Positions 18,748 to 25,806 of a stretch of 64,000 bases of DNA are shown here, in pieces. Every line of letters begins with the position of its first letter. The stretch's first letter is position 1. This DNA is from Candidatus Omnitrophota bacterium. GTDB taxonomy: Bacteria > Hinthialibacterota > Hinthialibacteria > Hinthialibacterales > Hinthialibacteraceae. Below the pieces are notes generated by a model, which was not told the origin of the DNA, searched no databases, and saw nothing but the letters and a program-made list of their open reading frames with translations. The DNA is taken from the NCBI GenBank assembly GCA_013177805.1, contig JABLXU010000034.1:1-64000 (forward strand), written 5' to 3'. Both the position numbers and the translations under genes were made by a program.

Positions 18748-19686
18748 TCAAGAAAACAATTTCTTGGCGAACGCCACATTGGCTTGCGTGTCTTCAATGA
18801 ACCGCTTTTCCCGGCCGCTCTCCTCGAGCACATACCACTTGTCGTAGCCGATTTCCTTGCACGCCTGGGCGGATTCCTCCCATTTCACCTCGACGTTGGG
18901 TGAAGTCAGCACCTGGACGTCCTTGCCGTTGTCCTTGAGGTGAATTTCACAAATCCGGTCCTTGCCCAACAGTCGAATTTCGGTGGGCACGTCGTAGCCG
19001 TTGCTGGTGGAATTGCCGACATCGTAATACACCTGAACCAGGCTCGAACCGATCCGCTCGATGATCTCCAGGTTTTGCTTGGCGGTCAGGGTGTTCTCGA
19101 GTCCCAGCGCCACACCCAGATCCTCGGCGCGCGGCACGATTTGCTTCAGCACCTCGACCACCCGGGTCACGCCCCGGGCATCCAACTCGTATTCCTTGAA
19201 CGGCCCGTCGCTGATATTCCGGAACCGGCCGCGGGCGTCCCGCAGCCGGAGATCGCCGTTCCCAAAAAAGGCGATCAGAATGTTTTGGGCTCCCAACGCG
19301 GCTGCCGCTTCTACGGCGTCGATCACATACACCGCCGACTGCGGCTCTGATGCCAGGGGAATCTCATTCAAGATACCCCCAGCCGCCACGGAATGAAATT
19401 CGATCCCATATTGCTTGCCCAACTCGATATACTTATTCCGCACCTCGGCATGGCGCAGGGGGATGTTATCGGGATTGGTGCCCACGCTGACCTGGATGCC
19501 GTCCAGATGCGCTTCCTTGGCCCGGGGAATTAAATCCGGATTGCATGCGCCTCCCAGGTTCCAATCACATATTCCCACCTTCACCGTTTTCGGCGCGTCC
19601 GCCGCGAACGCCGTGGATCCAAACATGCCGGCGGCGGCCAGACCCAGTCCCGCCGTGCTGATAAATTCTCTCCGATCGAGTTCCAT
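18748..19686 (-). CDS. Tat-exported xylose-isomerase-like TIM barrel (sugar phosphate isomerase/epimerase family)
   Basis: 312 residues, with AAGGAG 8 nt before ATG. The N-terminus MELDRREFISTAGLGLAAAG is a twin-arginine signal. The barrel shows the family's metal ligands: Glu in LGLENTLT, Asp in VYYDVGNS, His in CEIHLKDN and a terminal Glu in WYVLEESG. Family members isomerise or epimerise sugars and related compounds. Tat export of such enzymes is common in Planctomycetes and relatives. No operon partner in this window; the neighbour on the right is tRNA-Pro. Reaction unknown. Confidence 0.85.
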   Translation of the reverse strand: MELDRREFISTAGLGLAAAGMFGSTAFAADAPKTVKVGICDWNLGGACNPDLIPRAKEAHLDGIQVSVGTNPDNIPLRHAEVRNKYIELGKQYGIEFHSVAAGGILNEIPLASEPQSAVYVIDAVEAAAALGAQNILIAFFGNGDLRLRDARGRFRNISDGPFKEYELDARGVTRVVEVLKQIVPRAEDLGVALGLENTLTAKQNLEIIERIGSSLVQVYYDVGNSTSNGYDVPTEIRLLGKDRICEIHLKDNGKDVQVLTSPNVEVKWEESAQACKEIGYDKWYVLEESGREKRFIEDTQANVAFAKKLFS

Positions 19687-19975
19687 GTCTTTTTCTCCTT
19701 GGCCGATGATTGGGGGGCTTTTAACGCCTCTTCCCCGGACTTAGGGAGGTCCCCATCTCGCAAAACTCATGCTACTATTGTATTGAAAAGACGAAAGGCA
19801 TTAAAGGAAAGAGGGGAACTCATGACTAGCCCCTCCTCAACCGACAGGTGAAAAAACCAGGTCCCTTGATGAAATTTCCCAGAGAGATTTTTCAGCGAAA
19901 ACAGGGCTAGCCTTTTCACGGCGGTTGATTAGAATAGGAAAGCACGTTAAATAAAAAACGTGAAGAAGAAGGTGT

Positions 19976-20052
19976 CGGGGCGTAGCGCAGTCTGGTAGCG
20001 TACCTGAATGGGGTTCAGGTGGTCGCTGGTTCGAATCCAGTCGCCCCGACCA
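19976..20052 (+). tRNA. tRNA-Pro (anticodon GGG)
   Basis: A 77-nt cloverleaf including encoded CCA. The acceptor CGGGGCG pairs with CGCCCCG. The anticodon stem CCTGA/TCAGG encloses the loop ATGGGGT, giving GGG at 20010-20012. The T arm is GCTGG-TTCGAAT-CCAGT. A possible promoter has TTGATT at 19925-19930 and TTAAAT at 19947-19952 with a 16-bp gap. The integron block begins about 290 bp downstream. Confidence 0.97.
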
Positions 20053-20341
20053 TTGAAAATATTGAAGTTACATTCCTGTTTCCCGCCTTGTAAAAAATCC
20101 CGCGATACCAAAGCGATACCATCAGAGAGATAGCGGCCGGCCCGTGCCCAGAGTGAATCCCGGGATCAGGCGGAAAGCATTGTTGCGGTGATATTTGCCG
20201 GAACACGTCTAGAAATGTCGGAAGGGGGGCCACTTTGGGGGATTGGAAAAAATGAAATCAGGACTTGAAAAAGGAATACGCTTGTAGTAATTTACTCAAT
20301 ATTACTCAATGTGCAAGTGGACGTGCTTGAAAGTGCGATTG
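20053..20341. other. Region between tRNA-Pro and the integron platform
   Basis: No gene is supported. The octamer TTACTCAA occurs twice as a direct repeat spaced 11 bp apart at about 20290-20308, just upstream of the small HTH gene; it is a candidate operator or integrase/excisionase-binding pair. GATACCA is also repeated at about 20103-20122. A minus-strand frame crossing the tRNA is spurious (see rejected list). Confidence 0.35.
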
Positions 20342-20536
20342 ATGGAAACCAAGCGGTTGACGGTCATTGAAGCGGCGCAATCCCTGAAGATTGGGAGATC
20401 GGCCGTCTATAAGCTGGCCCAGGACGGCAAACTATCCACCCACAAGGGCGGACGGCAATGGCGATTCGATGCGAGGGAACTCGATAAGTGGTTGAAGTCG
20501 GGGAAGCTGGCATGGACTGAGGATAAAACCCGATGA
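20342..20536 (+). CDS. Excisionase-like HTH_17 DNA-binding protein coupled to intI
   Basis: 64 residues from ATG at 20342. The sequence [20 protein letters not shown] then [19 protein letters not shown] and [13 protein letters not shown] is a winged-helix HTH_17/MerR-like 'excisionase family' domain. The stop overlaps the intI start by 4 bp (ATGA), so the two are translationally coupled. Integron integrases normally have no directionality factor, so this is unusual. It may be a transcriptional regulator of intI or bind attI; function is inferred from fold only. Confidence 0.75.
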   Translation: METKRLTVIEAAQSLKIGRSAVYKLAQDGKLSTHKGGRQWRFDARELDKWLKSGKLAWTEDKTR

Positions 20537-21588
20537 CATCAGGCACGCAAACGAGCGAGAGGGGAGGCCCTTTCAAGATAGAGAGGGGGTCGCCACCACC
20601 CGAGGTGGATAATCCGGCGAGTTTCTCCCGTCCTCCCAAACTTATCGACCAATTGCGAGAAGCGTTGCGTTCGCGGCACTACAGCCCCCGCACGGAGCAG
20701 ACCTATTGCCACTGGGTCAAGCGGTACATCTTCTTTCACAAAGTGCGCCATCCCGCCGAAATGGCCGAACCGGAGATCAACTCCTTCCTGACCCACCTGG
20801 CGGTCAAGGAGAAGGTCGCCGCCTCGACGCAGAACCAGGCGCTCTCGGCGTTGCTGTTCCTCTATCGCCATGTCCTCGGCCGTGAAATCGGAGACCTGGG
20901 CGAAGTTATCCGCGCCCGCAAGCCCGTACGCCTGCCCGTCGTCATGACCCGCGATGAAGTCAAGGCCGTGCTCGCGAACCTTTCCGGCGACAAATGGCTC
21001 ATGGCCTCGTTGATGTATGGCGCGGGGCTGAGACTCATGGAATGCCTTCGCCTGCGGGTCCAAGACATTGACTTCTCGCGCAACGAAATCCTCGTCCGCG
21101 ACGGCAAGGGTGCCAAGGACCGGATCACCATGCTGCCCGCGTCGCTCAAGACTCCGCTGCAGGAGCATCTCAAGACCGTTAAAGCCATTCACGAACGCGA
21201 TCTGGCCGACGGCTGGGGGTGCGTCCTGCTCCCCGGCGCCCTCGACCGCAAATACCCGAACGCCCCGAAGGATTGGCGCTGGCAGTGGGTCTTTCCCCAG
21301 GAAACCCGCTGGAAGAACACGAAGACCGGCGAAGAGGGACGCCATCATGTTCATGAAACGATCATCCAGAAGGCGGTCAACGGCGCGACAAGAAAGGCGG
21401 GGCTGGCCAAATGCGTAACGTGCCATACATTCCGGCATTCATTCGCGACGCATCTCCTTGAATCGGGCTATGATATCCGCACGATTCAGGAGTTGCTGGG
21501 CCATAAGGACGTCAGTACGACGATGATTTACACGCATATATTGAACAAAGGAGGCCACGGAGTCCGCAGCCCCATGGATGGGCTGTAG
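20533..21588 (+). CDS. intI: Integron integrase (tyrosine recombinase)
   Basis: 351 residues. The core-binding domain starts at about 36 ([20 protein letters not shown]). Catalytic residues visible: R167 ([18 protein letters not shown]), H298 and R301 ([16 protein letters not shown]), H324 (LLGHKD) and nucleophile Y333 (TMIYTH). Between them lies the IntI-specific insertion [20 protein letters not shown] then VFPQ (about 233-255), which separates integron integrases from XerC/XerD and phage integrases. The first 30 residues are an atypical extension with Gly and Pro. All catalytic residues are present and the frame is intact, so it is probably functional. Confidence 0.95.
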   Translation: MTSGTQTSERGGPFKIERGSPPPEVDNPASFSRPPKLIDQLREALRSRHYSPRTEQTYCHWVKRYIFFHKVRHPAEMAEPEINSFLTHLAVKEKVAASTQNQALSALLFLYRHVLGREIGDLGEVIRARKPVRLPVVMTRDEVKAVLANLSGDKWLMASLMYGAGLRLMECLRLRVQDIDFSRNEILVRDGKGAKDRITMLPASLKTPLQEHLKTVKAIHERDLADGWGCVLLPGALDRKYPNAPKDWRWQWVFPQETRWKNTKTGEEGRHHVHETIIQKAVNGATRKAGLAKCVTCHTFRHSFATHLLESGYDIRTIQELLGHKDVSTTMIYTHILNKGGHGVRSPMDGL

Positions 21589-21758
21589 TCCGGTTTATGC
21601 AGACTGTATAAGCCGGACCACTCTTTACGAGAGTTGGAGGCTATACCGTTGGCATGCAAGGCTTTATGCGAGAACGAAAGAAGAGACGGCAACTTCTTAT
21701 ACAGAAAGCAATAGTCTGCGTTTGCCGTTTTATACAGGCTGTATAATCATTGTTAGGC
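21589..21758 (+). other. attI: attI-like region 3' of intI
   Basis: 170 bp between the intI stop and the first cassette core GTTAGGC at 21752-21758. Two 18-bp direct repeats differing at 2 positions are present: TTTATGCAGACTGTATAA (21594-21611) and TTTATACAGGCTGTATAA (21729-21746); the second ends 5 bp before the core. They resemble in layout the DR1/DR2 integrase-binding repeats of attI1. A hairpin (GTCCGGTTTAT / ATAAGCCGGAC) spans 21588-21618 right after the stop codon. The region contains no gene. Assignment as attI is by position and repeats, not by experiment. Confidence 0.65.
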
Positions 21759-21784
21759 CTACTCAAACACAAAAAGGAAATCAC

Positions 21785-22162
21785 ATGAAGACATTCAACA
21801 TTTACAAACATCCAACTCAAGGCTTTGAAGCAGTAAAGGTCGGCTTCTCATGGCCCGCCTTTTTTTTCGGGATCATTTGGATGTTGGTAAAAAAGCTATG
21901 GGGGCTGGCAGGCTTATGGTTCGCGATGTATGTGGGGCTCTCGCTGATTGAGGCTGTCACAGATCAATCACAGGAAAGCGGGGCACAAGCTCTCGTTTAT
22001 TTGATTCTTGCAGCTGGCTACTTTGCTTTGTGGCTGGTTCCAGCCTTTAAGGGGAATAAGTGGCGTGAAGAGAATCTATCTAAACGAGGCTATGAGCTTC
22101 TGTCTTCGGCTCAAGCAGAGACACCTGATGCTGCTGTCGCGGAGCGAGCAAAAATGGCCTAA
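21785..22162 (+). CDS. DUF2628 membrane protein (cassette 1)
   Basis: 125 residues from ATG at 21785, after AAAAAGGAAA. The N-terminus MKTFNIYKHPTQGFEAVKVG, FSWPAFFFGIIWMLVKKLW is the DUF2628 signature. Two or three membrane helices follow (about 38-55 and 70-92), then a short charged tail. DUF2628 proteins are small inner-membrane proteins of unknown role and are frequent cargo of integron cassettes. It overlaps the R'' core of its attC site at the stop. Confidence 0.85.
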   Translation: MKTFNIYKHPTQGFEAVKVGFSWPAFFFGIIWMLVKKLWGLAGLWFAMYVGLSLIEAVTDQSQESGAQALVYLILAAGYFALWLVPAFKGNKWREENLSKRGYELLSSAQAETPDAAVAERAKMA

Positions 22163-22270
22163 CAAAGCCATCAAAACGGACGTCAGAGACTCCGCGCCTC
22201 TTGCGCATGGCTTCGCCATTTTATGCGCAAGAGGCGCTCCGCTCTGTCGCCGTTTATGGCGGCGTTAGGC
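22157..22270 (+). repeat. attC site 1
   Basis: R'' GCCTAAC at 22157-22163 and R' GTTAGGC at 22264-22270. Between them GCCATCAAAACGG pairs imperfectly with CCGTTTATGGC, and a long central hairpin (CGCCTCTTGCGCAT...ATGCGCAAGAGGCG) extends the site to 114 bp. Confidence 0.9.
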
Positions 22271-22291
22271 ATCAACAAATAAGGAGAAACA

Positions 22292-22615
22292 ATGGAAGAT
22301 CAAAAGCACTCAGGGCTTGGGGTTGCATCATTCATTACAAGCATCGTCTCAGGTATTTTTCTTTTCCTGCTCATCGTAATCGCGGGTGTTATGGAGGCAT
22401 CTACGCCGGGGGGCATAGATGAACATTCTGCTGTTATGGTTGGCCTTTTTCTGTTCGCCTTTATGGGCGGGGCGCTTATAGCACTTGGTCTGGGTATCGG
22501 TGGGCTCTTGCAGAAGGAGCGAAAGAAGATCTTTGCTATCTTGGGTACGGTGTTCTCAGCCGTATCGCTTGTTGGCATAATCTTCCTCATGATGCTTGGA
22601 CTAGCGGTGGGCTAA
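22292..22615 (+). CDS. Small four-helix membrane protein of unknown function (cassette 2)
   Basis: 107 residues with AAGGAGA before ATG. Three hydrophobic helices: SFITSIVSGIFLFLLIVIAG, VMVGLFLFAFMGGALIALGL and IFAILGTVFSAVSLVGIIFL. The middle loop TPGGIDEHS faces one side and the charged KERKK faces the other. It resembles short DUF4190-like membrane proteins but no diagnostic motif is seen. Sole gene of its cassette. Confidence 0.75.
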   Translation: MEDQKHSGLGVASFITSIVSGIFLFLLIVIAGVMEASTPGGIDEHSAVMVGLFLFAFMGGALIALGLGIGGLLQKERKKIFAILGTVFSAVSLVGIIFLMMLGLAVG

Positions 22616-22631
22616 GGGCCTAAGACAAAAT

Positions 22632-22703
22632 GCCTAACCATACGCTGCACCGGACGGCAATTCCGCTGCGCTCCATTGCCGCCGGTGAGCTTGGTCGTTA
22701 GAT
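22632..22703 (+). repeat. attC site 2
   Basis: 72 bp. R'' GCCTAAC (22632-22638), R' GTTAGAT (22697-22703). The arms GCTGCACCGGaCGGCAAT and ATTGCCGCCGGTGAGC pair with one extrahelical base, the strand-choice feature of attC hairpins. Confidence 0.92.
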
Positions 22704-22723
22704 GTGAAAGGAGACATAACATA

Positions 22724-23779
22724 ATGAGAAGGCATTGCCTATTAGTTTTAGACATCTTTATGATGCTCACTATTGCTTTTGTGCAAAACACGTTTGCCCA
22801 GGCAACCAAAGAACCTCTTTATATTGACCTTAGCAAGACATTGGGCTTTATCATGGGGCAACGTTTCAGCCTAAATCGCATCAAGGTTGAATACCCCGCA
22901 TTATCTTTGCGCGTCCAAAAGGCAGATCTTGAATTCAAATTTACCTTTGGAATTGCTGAAAAGAACATTGAAAAAACGCTGAGAGGTCTCCTTAAGGATA
23001 AATATCCGGAATATGTCGCAGCGATGGAAAAGCAGCTTGAGTCTACCCTCATGTCTCAACAAATAAGTCAAGATATTGCCGCACAATTTCTTGATGAGGT
23101 AGAGTCAAGAGCAAAAGGGGAAATACCTTCTCCAATGCTCGAAACCCTTTTGAATTATCAGTTTGAAGAAAGACCTGCTGATGAGTTAACTCGTGGATTT
23201 AAGAAAAAATACCGCACAAAGGGGCATCGTAAGGCCAAGGGGTTAGATTTACAGATTGAGTATCCTAAAAGCTGGTCATTGCGTGAGGGAAATAGACCTA
23301 ACATCATTCAGTTTTTCAGTAGCAATAACGGAAGAGGGCCTGCTTGTGCGTTGATAATGACACAAGACCTCGTAAAAGAAGCGCAAGGAGAATTAACACG
23401 TGAAGAGATCAAAGCTCTTAAGACACTTGAAGGAAGTAAGGAGTTAGCCTCGGAAGTGTTTTCAGAAAGTAGTCTTAGAGAGATGGCGAATGGTATGGGC
23501 ATTGCCAATGTCCGTAACATAACCACTAAAAGGGTGGTGTTGGATGGCTGGCCAGGAGCGATGCTTGAGTTTATAGGTGACGAACAGCGTCTAGACCTCA
23601 CAGTGACGATGTACAACAGGATGTATATCGCCATATACAAGAATTACATGATTTTTTTACAATGTCAGGTTGCAAAATTACCTGACGATACAGAGGATGC
23701 ACTGAAAACCAATATCTCAAAGTTTGCGCCACTTTTTCACCTTATGGCAAATAGCTTGGTTATACAAAGTCAATATTAA
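22724..23779 (+). CDS. Exported protein of unknown function (cassette 3)
   Basis: 351 residues from ATG at 22724, with AAAGGAGA 9 nt upstream. Residues 1-27 form a signal peptide (LLVLDIFMMLTIAFVQNTFA). The mature protein is basic, with a helical first half (about 60-170) and a second half that includes LDLQIEYPKSWSLREGN and IIQFFSSNNGRGP, reminiscent of PsbP/DUF1795-like 'lipoprotein-type' folds. No catalytic motif is seen. Its low GC compared with the flanking genome suggests a different origin. Function unknown. Confidence 0.75.
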   Translation: MRRHCLLVLDIFMMLTIAFVQNTFAQATKEPLYIDLSKTLGFIMGQRFSLNRIKVEYPALSLRVQKADLEFKFTFGIAEKNIEKTLRGLLKDKYPEYVAAMEKQLESTLMSQQISQDIAAQFLDEVESRAKGEIPSPMLETLLNYQFEERPADELTRGFKKKYRTKGHRKAKGLDLQIEYPKSWSLREGNRPNIIQFFSSNNGRGPACALIMTQDLVKEAQGELTREEIKALKTLEGSKELASEVFSESSLREMANGMGIANVRNITTKRVVLDGWPGAMLEFIGDEQRLDLTVTMYNRMYIAIYKNYMIFLQCQVAKLPDDTEDALKTNISKFAPLFHLMANSLVIQSQY

Positions 23780-23781
23780 AC

Positions 23782-23841
23782 ATCTAACAAATCACTCCAG
23801 CGGACGGCGTAAAACGCCACCGCTGAGTTCAACCGTTAGGA
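23782..23841 (+). repeat. attC site 3
   Basis: 60 bp. R'' ATCTAAC (23782-23788), matching the opening core GTTAGAT of cassette 3, and R' GTTAGGA (23835-23841). Arms CTCCAGCGGaCGGCGT and ACGCCaCCGCTGAG pair. A second core-like GTTAGAC follows at 23843-23849, perhaps left by an earlier rearrangement. Confidence 0.9.
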
Positions 23842-23863
23842 CGTTAGACGAGGAAGAAGCTAC

Positions 23864-24751
23864 ATGAGTCATAGTGGACAGCCATTGGCAGAGGTCTTCG
23901 GTCACCTGATCACTGATCGAACCGACATGGCGAGACGGTACCGTTCTCTTCGTCTCTGCCCCTTCAACAACAAGGTTCCGAATTGCACAAAGGACAAGGC
24001 AAAGAATCCACTTGGCGTGTGCAGCATCTATCATGAAAACGAGCCTGTCATTACCTGCCCCATCAGATTTCGTCAGGACTGGATTATTGCTGACCATGCT
24101 GCAGCTTTCTATTTTGATGAGGGAACACGGTGGACATCTCTCACTGAAGTGCGATTAAACGATGCTCATGGCAAGTCCGCTGGAAACATCGACGTAGTTC
24201 TCGTCGCCTATGACGATAGGGGCAAGGTTATTGATTTCGGCGCCCTTGAGATTCAGGCTGTCTATATTTCCGGCAATGTCCGTGAACCATTCGAGTATTA
24301 CATGGGCGATCCGCAAAGCAGGGCTTCGATGGATTGGTCCAGCGAGCCGAACTATCCTCGTCCTGATTACCTTTCATCTTCTCGAAAGAGACTCGTCCCC
24401 CAACTCCTTTACAAGGGTGGAATTTTGCATAGCTGGAAAAAGAAAATCGCTGTGGCTCTGAATAGGAGCTTCTTTGCTACTCTGCCCACCCTGAAACAAG
24501 CCCCAAAGGATGAGGCCGATATTGCCTGGCTCATCTATGATCTGAAAATGCGTGCAGAAGGGGGTCATGGGCCTGGGCGATACTATCTGACGAAGGTAGA
24601 TGAGGTTTTTACTGAATTTGAGCCTGCTTTGCTTTCTATTACGACACCGTTGCCCGGGAGAATGGAAGATTTCATCAAGCTGCTTCAGGAAAAGCTCGAC
24701 GAGCAACTGGAAACTTCGCCGACGAACCAAATTATCGAGAGGCCGTTTTGA
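23864..24751 (+). CDS. NotI-like restriction endonuclease (cassette 4)
   Basis: 295 residues. The stretch RLCPFNNKVPNCTKDKA then NPLGVCSIYHENEPVITC carries four Cys (32, 41, 53, 65), matching the metal-binding Cys4 region of NotI-type enzymes. The following NIDVVLVAYDDRGKVIDFGALEIQ gives D110 and E129-x-Q131, a PD-(D/E)XK core with Gln in place of Lys. Its stop lies 2 nt before the ATG of an adenine methyltransferase, forming one transcriptional unit within a single cassette. The partner methylates adenine, so the recognition site must contain A:T and cannot be the all-GC NotI site. Confidence 0.85.
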   Translation: MSHSGQPLAEVFGHLITDRTDMARRYRSLRLCPFNNKVPNCTKDKAKNPLGVCSIYHENEPVITCPIRFRQDWIIADHAAAFYFDEGTRWTSLTEVRLNDAHGKSAGNIDVVLVAYDDRGKVIDFGALEIQAVYISGNVREPFEYYMGDPQSRASMDWSSEPNYPRPDYLSSSRKRLVPQLLYKGGILHSWKKKIAVALNRSFFATLPTLKQAPKDEADIAWLIYDLKMRAEGGHGPGRYYLTKVDEVFTEFEPALLSITTPLPGRMEDFIKLLQEKLDEQLETSPTNQIIERPF

Positions 24752-24753
24752 CC

Positions 24754-25719
24754 ATGGCTACACAGAGACAGCTCTCGTTGTTTTCGGAACTTTCCGAGGA
24801 AATAGCTTTACCACGCCCGGTGAATGTCGCGTCAGTCCCACAGCGAAGTCCTTTCCGCTACCCCGGTGGAAAGACATGGTTTGTACCGACATTCCGACGC
24901 TGGATAGCTAGCCTGAAAAGCAAGCCGCGTATTCTGGTTGAGCCGTTCGCCGGCGGCGGGATCATCAGCCTTACTGCCATCTTTGAGAATTTGGTTGAAA
25001 AGGCAGTCATGGTCGAATTGGACGATGAAGTAGCGGCGGTCTGGGAAACCATCGTAAACGGTGATGCGGAGTGGCTGGCTAATCGAATCTTGACGTTCAC
25101 GATGACGAGAGAAGCCGTCGAAGAAGAGCTCCGGAAAATTCCGGCGACGAGGAGAGAGAAGGCATTTCAGATAATTCTGAAGAACCGAACGCTGCATGGG
25201 GGGATACTTGCTGAAGGCTCTCGGTTCATAAGGCGCGGAGAGAACGGAAAAGGAATCAGCTCTCGTTGGTATCCGAAGACGCTCGCCCAGAGGGTCATCA
25301 ATCTTAATCATATTGTGAGCAGGATTGATTTCCGTTGCGATGATGGATTGAAGGTGATGATGGAGTTTGCCAGCCATGAGGATGCAATCTATTTCATTGA
25401 TCCTCCCTATACTGCCGGTGGAAAGAAGGCAGGTAAGCGGCTCTATAAATATCATCAGATTGATCATGAATATCTCTTTGCAATATGCGAGTCACTCGTG
25501 GGCGATTTTCTGATGACATACGATGAGGCAGAAGAAGTGAAGGAAATGGCACGTAGGCATAGGTTTCAGATGCGTCTGATTCCGATGAAAAATACTCATC
25601 ACGCTATAATGAGGGAATTAGTCATCGGAAGAGACTTATCATGGTTGGACGAGCTACCTGCCATCCGCGAATCTGGGCCGAGATATAGCTTAAAGAAGGC
25701 CGAGAAACAAACGTCCTAA
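24754..25719 (+). CDS. D12-class (Dam-like) N6-adenine DNA methyltransferase (cassette 4)
   Basis: 321 residues from ATG at 24754 (TTG at 24748 would overlap the nuclease gene). Motif X FRYPGGKTWFVPTF, motif I EPFAGGG (about 63-69) and motif IV DPPY (216-219) define an alpha-class adenine methyltransferase. It should protect host sites from the adjacent NotI-like nuclease by transferring a methyl group from AdoMet. Both genes lie in one cassette, 23835-25764, so the complete system would move as a unit. Confidence 0.93.
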   Translation: MATQRQLSLFSELSEEIALPRPVNVASVPQRSPFRYPGGKTWFVPTFRRWIASLKSKPRILVEPFAGGGIISLTAIFENLVEKAVMVELDDEVAAVWETIVNGDAEWLANRILTFTMTREAVEEELRKIPATRREKAFQIILKNRTLHGGILAEGSRFIRRGENGKGISSRWYPKTLAQRVINLNHIVSRIDFRCDDGLKVMMEFASHEDAIYFIDPPYTAGGKKAGKRLYKYHQIDHEYLFAICESLVGDFLMTYDEAEEVKEMARRHRFQMRLIPMKNTHHAIMRELVIGRDLSWLDELPAIRESGPRYSLKKAEKQTS

Positions 25720-25771
25720 CGACTCGCTGCAGCCGACCGCTTCGCGGCGGCTGAGCTCGGTGCCGTTCTAC
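25714..25771 (+). repeat. attC site 4
   Basis: 58 bp. R'' TCCTAAC (25714-25720) matches the opening core GTTAGGA of cassette 4; R' GTTCTAC (25765-25771) departs from the GTTRRRY consensus. Arms GCTGCAGCCGaCCGC and GCGGCGGCTGAGC pair around TTC. Confidence 0.88.
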
Positions 25772-25806
25772 AAAAACTACGAGCGTGCACAACTGCGCGC
25801 CACACT

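Noticed and set aside
20015-20233. Minus-strand frame ending in VGATGFEPATT
   Set aside because: This is the well-known spurious translation of the antisense strand of a tRNA gene with its T-loop GTTCGAATCC; it has no coding support of its own.
21589-21758. An ORF-less first cassette with its own attC instead of attI
   Set aside because: No R'' core complementary to GTTAGGC is found in this stretch, and the direct repeats fit attI better.
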